Shown in pieces: positions 61,380 to 64,000 of a stretch of 64,000 nucleotides of DNA. Source of the stretch: Pseudomonadales bacterium (GTDB lineage: Bacteria; Pseudomonadota; Gammaproteobacteria; Pseudomonadales; Azotimanducaceae); NCBI GenBank assembly GCA_028285415.1, contig JANQPF010000010.1, positions 186,001 through 250,000 on the forward strand, read 5' to 3'. The translations under genes were made by a program, and so were the position numbers. The number at the start of each line of letters is the position of its first letter. The first letter of the stretch is position 1. The notes beneath the pieces are model-generated. The model was not told the DNA's origin, made no database searches, and saw nothing but the letters and a program-made list of their open reading frames with translations.

Positions 61380-62138
61380 ATGTACCAACGACCTGAATCA
61401 CCACTATCCATAGGCGGTGTGTTGGACGACGGATTTCAGCTGGCGAGAGCGTGTTTTCCTGTTGTATTTCCTGTTGCTCTCGTCGGCGCCATCATCGGCC
61501 AGATTCCCAACACGATGATTTCGGATACGCAAACCGAGCTACCCGGCGCCGGTTTCTGGCTTGCGCTGCTGCTGAGCTTCGTCGTCTCCATATTTGTCTT
61601 CATAGCGATGGTGCGCATGGTCTCAACGATATCCGAAGGCCGCGAGATGACCGCGGGAGAGGCGCTCGGCGGTGCCGCGGGTTATCTCCTGGCCACGATC
61701 GTCTGCGGCATCATGTATGGCCTCATTTTCATGCTCGGCCTGGTGCTTCTTATCGTCCCGGGTGTGCTCTTCGGCCTGAGCCTTGCTTTTGCACCGTACC
61801 TCGTGATCACCGACGACGCGGGGCCGATGGAGGCCCTGGGGCGCAGTCACCGGCTGGTCTGGGGTAATTGGTGGCGGACGGCCGCGGTGGCTTCGGTCGT
61901 CTTGTTCATTGCCATTGTGCTTTACGTGCTGGTGATTGTTGTGATGGGAGCATCGCTCATATTTGCGGACGAAGGCAGCGCCGTCGTGCGGATTGTCGAG
62001 TTTGTTCTCACGGCCGCTGTCACCGCCGTGCTTTCGCCGGTGATGTACTCCTTTTTCATCTCCATTCTCAACGACCTCAAGCTGCGTAGCGAAGGCGAAG
62101 ATCTGGCAGCGCGTATCGGGGCGATCGGCAACGAGTGA
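61380..62138 (+). CDS. Multi-pass membrane protein, first of the DUF4129/DUF4350 operon
   Basis: 252 residues from the ATG at 61380 with GAGAGAGGGG upstream. About six helices, with a cytosolic N-terminus LSIGGVLDDGFQLARACFPVV, the glycine-rich GLIFMLGLVLLIVPGVLFGLS and ALGRSHRLVWGNWWRTAAV. It resembles glycerophosphoryl diester phosphodiesterase membrane-domain proteins that open a MoxR/DUF58 type gene set. Its stop overlaps the next GTG (GTGA). Function unknown. Confidence 0.85.
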   Translation: MYQRPESPLSIGGVLDDGFQLARACFPVVFPVALVGAIIGQIPNTMISDTQTELPGAGFWLALLLSFVVSIFVFIAMVRMVSTISEGREMTAGEALGGAAGYLLATIVCGIMYGLIFMLGLVLLIVPGVLFGLSLAFAPYLVITDDAGPMEALGRSHRLVWGNWWRTAAVASVVLFIAIVLYVLVIVVMGASLIFADEGSAVVRIVEFVLTAAVTAVLSPVMYSFFISILNDLKLRSEGEDLAARIGAIGNE

Positions 62139-63100
62139 GAAGTGCCGTTCGCCTTATCGCGAGGATAGTTCTTCCCTTACTCCTGCTGTCAGTGCCCGGG
62201 CCCCTGTCGGCAGCTGATTCCGATTGGCGAGGTCAGATTGCTGCCTGCGCCGCCGAGTTCGAGGCGCAAATCGAGCAAATGCAGGAATCCACGGAGCCCG
62301 GGGAAGCGCCGTACCTCGACGTGTCGGTGCTCGAAGCCATTTGTCCCGGACTAGCCGTCAGTCTCGAGGAGCATCCCTGGCGCAGCCTGCTCGAGCGGTC
62401 CCCGGGTAACTGGACCGTCGGTGACGCCCAGGGGTTGCTGGGTGTACAAGAGGCGTACGAGGAACTCAACGCGGTGACCTCGCTACGTCCCGAAAACGTC
62501 GACGCGATCCTCGCCGATCTACCCTTATTTGAGGAAGACAAGCTAACCCTATGGGACCGGCTGATGAGCTGGCTGAGTGAGAAGTTAGGCGATGAGGAGG
62601 GTGGTTTACCCGATTGGTGGCCTGACGTGAACGTTGCCAGCTGGGTTTTCGACTGGATTCTCTACGTCTGCATCGCACTGGTCGTGCTGCTGGCCGTGGG
62701 CGTAGTCGTCAACGAAGTAATCCAGCATCGGAAAGGTCGGCGCCGGGCGGCTGATCCCGCCGCCTGGCAGACCTTCGATTATGGCGCTGAAACCGGTCTT
62801 ACGTTTGCCGACGTTCAGCGCGCGCCGCTCTGGGAGCAGCCGGGTATGCTCCTGGAGCTTCTGGTGCGCGCGCTACAGAAGCAGGATCGCCAGCGTCATC
62901 CGTTCTTGTTCAGACCGGGAATGACGCCGCGTAAAATCGTTGCGGTCACCCGGAATCTGCCGCAGACCGAAGTCATCGGTGAGCTGGCGGCTGCTGCCGA
63001 GCGCGCTACCTACGGCGGCTGGAAGCCGGAACCCGACGACATGGAAACGCTGCGTCAGCATGGTGAGGCAGCGTTGCACGATATCGAGAAAGGCGCGTGA
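62135..63100 (+). CDS. DUF4129 domain protein
   Basis: 321 residues from a GTG overlapping the upstream stop. A signal peptide ends near PLSAADSDW, followed by a helical periplasmic region, one membrane helix (VFDWILYVCIALVVLLAVGVVV) at about 173-194 and the cytosolic DUF4129 tail (AAAERATYGGWKPEPDDMETL). Such proteins accompany transglutaminase or MoxR/DUF58 systems. The next gene overlaps by 4 nt (GTGA). Function is not established. Confidence 0.87.
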   Translation: MRSAVRLIARIVLPLLLLSVPGPLSAADSDWRGQIAACAAEFEAQIEQMQESTEPGEAPYLDVSVLEAICPGLAVSLEEHPWRSLLERSPGNWTVGDAQGLLGVQEAYEELNAVTSLRPENVDAILADLPLFEEDKLTLWDRLMSWLSEKLGDEEGGLPDWWPDVNVASWVFDWILYVCIALVVLLAVGVVVNEVIQHRKGRRRAADPAAWQTFDYGAETGLTFADVQRAPLWEQPGMLLELLVRALQKQDRQRHPFLFRPGMTPRKIVAVTRNLPQTEVIGELAAAAERATYGGWKPEPDDMETLRQHGEAALHDIEKGA

Positions 63101-64000
63101 ACGATCGGCTGGTTACCCTGCTCGGCGCGTTGGGGGCACTCGCGTTATTCATTGCGCTTGTCATGCCGCCTGGCGCTGAACCGGACATTTCCCGACCGGT
63201 ATCTCCAGCGACCGGCGCCAACGGCTATCGGGGACTGGAACTCTGGATGGCCGATAGCGGTGTGGTCAGTCATTCGCTGAAACGGCGGCTGACGGAGATT
63301 GACAGCCTGGGTTTCCCCGCGACTGGAAATCTTCTCATCACGACCATGCCGCATGAGCAGGCGATGCGCAGCGACGAGGTGCAGATGCTGAAACGCTGGG
63401 TGGCAGAGGGGAATACGCTCCTGGTCATGGCTGCTCTGGACGATACGCCCGACTGGACGCTCAGCACCGAGTCAGACAACTTCCTCGCCGGCCTCGAACG
63501 GTTGACGGGCATGTCGTTCACGGCACTCCTTGACGACGATGATGAAGTGCTCGTAGTTGGCGACTTTTTGAACGAATCGGCCATGAACTTCGTTGCCGAT
63601 CCGGTGCATCCTATGATGAGCGGTGTGACCAGACTGCAGGGAGTAACAGATGCACCAACGTCTATCTGGCAGCCCGATTTTTCTCTGCAGTTTTACCTCA
63701 CGCTGGTTGCCGAGGAAGAGACGGGAACGGCTGCGCTCTGGGAAATCCCCTGGCAGGACGGCCGCATGATTGTCAGTGCCAGCGCCAGCCTGTTTACCAA
63801 TCGTGCCCTCGGCGAGGCGGATAACGCGCAGCTTTTTGCCAACATTGTGGCTTTCCATCTCGCTCCCGGAGGCGTTGTCATTTTTGACGACATGCACCAG
63901 GGCCTCAGCGAGCTCTACGATCCGGAGGCGTTTTTCAGCGACGCCCGCCTCGGGGCCTCGGTGCTCTTTGTGCTGGCGTTCTGGCTCGTCTACGTCGTCG
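63097..64000 (+). CDS. DUF4350 domain protein, C-terminal part outside the window
   Basis: The first 301 codons are present, from a GTG at 63097 overlapping the DUF4129 stop. An N-terminal helix (TLLGALGALALFIALVMPPG) precedes the DUF4350 region: NGYRGLELWMADSG, LLITTMPHEQ, LKRWVAEGNTLLVMAALDD and GGVVIFDDMHQGLSELYD. A second helix begins at the window edge (LGASVLFVLAFWLVYVV). By analogy with other genomes a MoxR ATPase and DUF58 protein should follow beyond base 64000; this is an expectation, not seen. Confidence 0.86.
   Translation, partial: MNDRLVTLLGALGALALFIALVMPPGAEPDISRPVSPATGANGYRGLELWMADSGVVSHSLKRRLTEIDSLGFPATGNLLITTMPHEQAMRSDEVQMLKRWVAEGNTLLVMAALDDTPDWTLSTESDNFLAGLERLTGMSFTALLDDDDEVLVVGDFLNESAMNFVADPVHPMMSGVTRLQGVTDAPTSIWQPDFSLQFYLTLVAEEETGTAALWEIPWQDGRMIVSASASLFTNRALGEADNAQLFANIVAFHLAPGGVVIFDDMHQGLSELYDPEAFFSDARLGASVLFVLAFWLVYVV

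Overview
The window is 64 kb of GC-rich, densely coded bacterial chromosome with 66 supported protein genes. Two are cut by the window ends: a cytochrome at base 1 and a DUF4350 protein at base 64000. I see no rRNA, tRNA, phage, insertion sequence, plasmid function or CRISPR array. The gene set suggests an aerobic, Gram-negative, probably marine gammaproteobacterium that degrades lipids and xenobiotics. The evidence is the many lipoprotein signals, SPOR, DUF3014 and DUF3106 proteins, RarD, TesB, LipA, repeated acyl-CoA dehydrogenase/enoyl-CoA hydratase/SDR/CaiB genes and a REP-like inverted repeat. The exact lineage cannot be read from the sequence alone.

Layout. 1-4663 (minus): a diheme cytochrome/beta-helix lipoprotein pair, a HupE/UreJ-like membrane protein, a parvulin-like isomerase and an SDR, with touching or overlapping genes in two blocks. 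4747-8911: a tandem acyl-CoA dehydrogenase pair (minus), divergent across a REP-like hairpin from an enoyl-CoA hydratase and a LinB/DhaA-type haloalkane dehalogenase. 8908-18887: housekeeping and stress genes (DMT transporters, CoA-pyrophosphatase Nudix, a lipoprotein AspA/AstE-like deacylase, peroxiredoxin, SDR, LOG protein, TesB, cupin, glyoxalase II, RarD, SPOR lipoprotein). 19064-25431: an HNH nuclease, then a tightly packed minus-strand run of M20 peptidase, an eroded flavin monooxygenase-like protein, cysS, hisI and an M17 aminopeptidase. 25473-34942: a gamma-glutamyltransferase and SGNH-hydrolase pair, then lipA, a heterodimeric ABC exporter and asnS.

35108-42010: DUF3014 protein, DUF482/GNAT protein, flavodoxin, threonine dehydratase, and a catabolic set (luciferase-like oxidoreductase, enoyl-CoA hydratase, carboxymuconolactone decarboxylase family, SDR). 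42011-42670 is the longest non-coding gap. It precedes a small membrane protein, a large DUF4382-like lipoprotein whose ribosome binding site lies in a perfect hairpin, and a sigma-factor operon (ECF sigma, DUF3619-like, unknown secreted protein, DUF3106). 46974-58880: a SleB-type hydrolase, two glutathione transferases, a METTL7-like methyltransferase, an acyl-CoA desaturase behind an iteron-like array, SDR/AraC/VOC genes, a 2-hydroxyacid dehydrogenase, two adjacent CaiB/BaiF CoA-transferases and an SMP-30 lactonase. 58947-64000: gdhA, an aldose epimerase, and the start of a membrane-protein/DUF4129/DUF4350 operon that runs out of the window.

I found no clear new defence or mobile system. 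The best candidates for a second look are: the eroded flavoprotein beside cysS; the CoA-transferase pair with Asp in one active site and Glu in the other; the LinB-like dehalogenase in a beta-oxidation-type locus; the hairpin hiding the ribosome binding site of the 43184 lipoprotein; a perfect 28-bp palindrome before gloB; and the four-repeat array before the desaturase.
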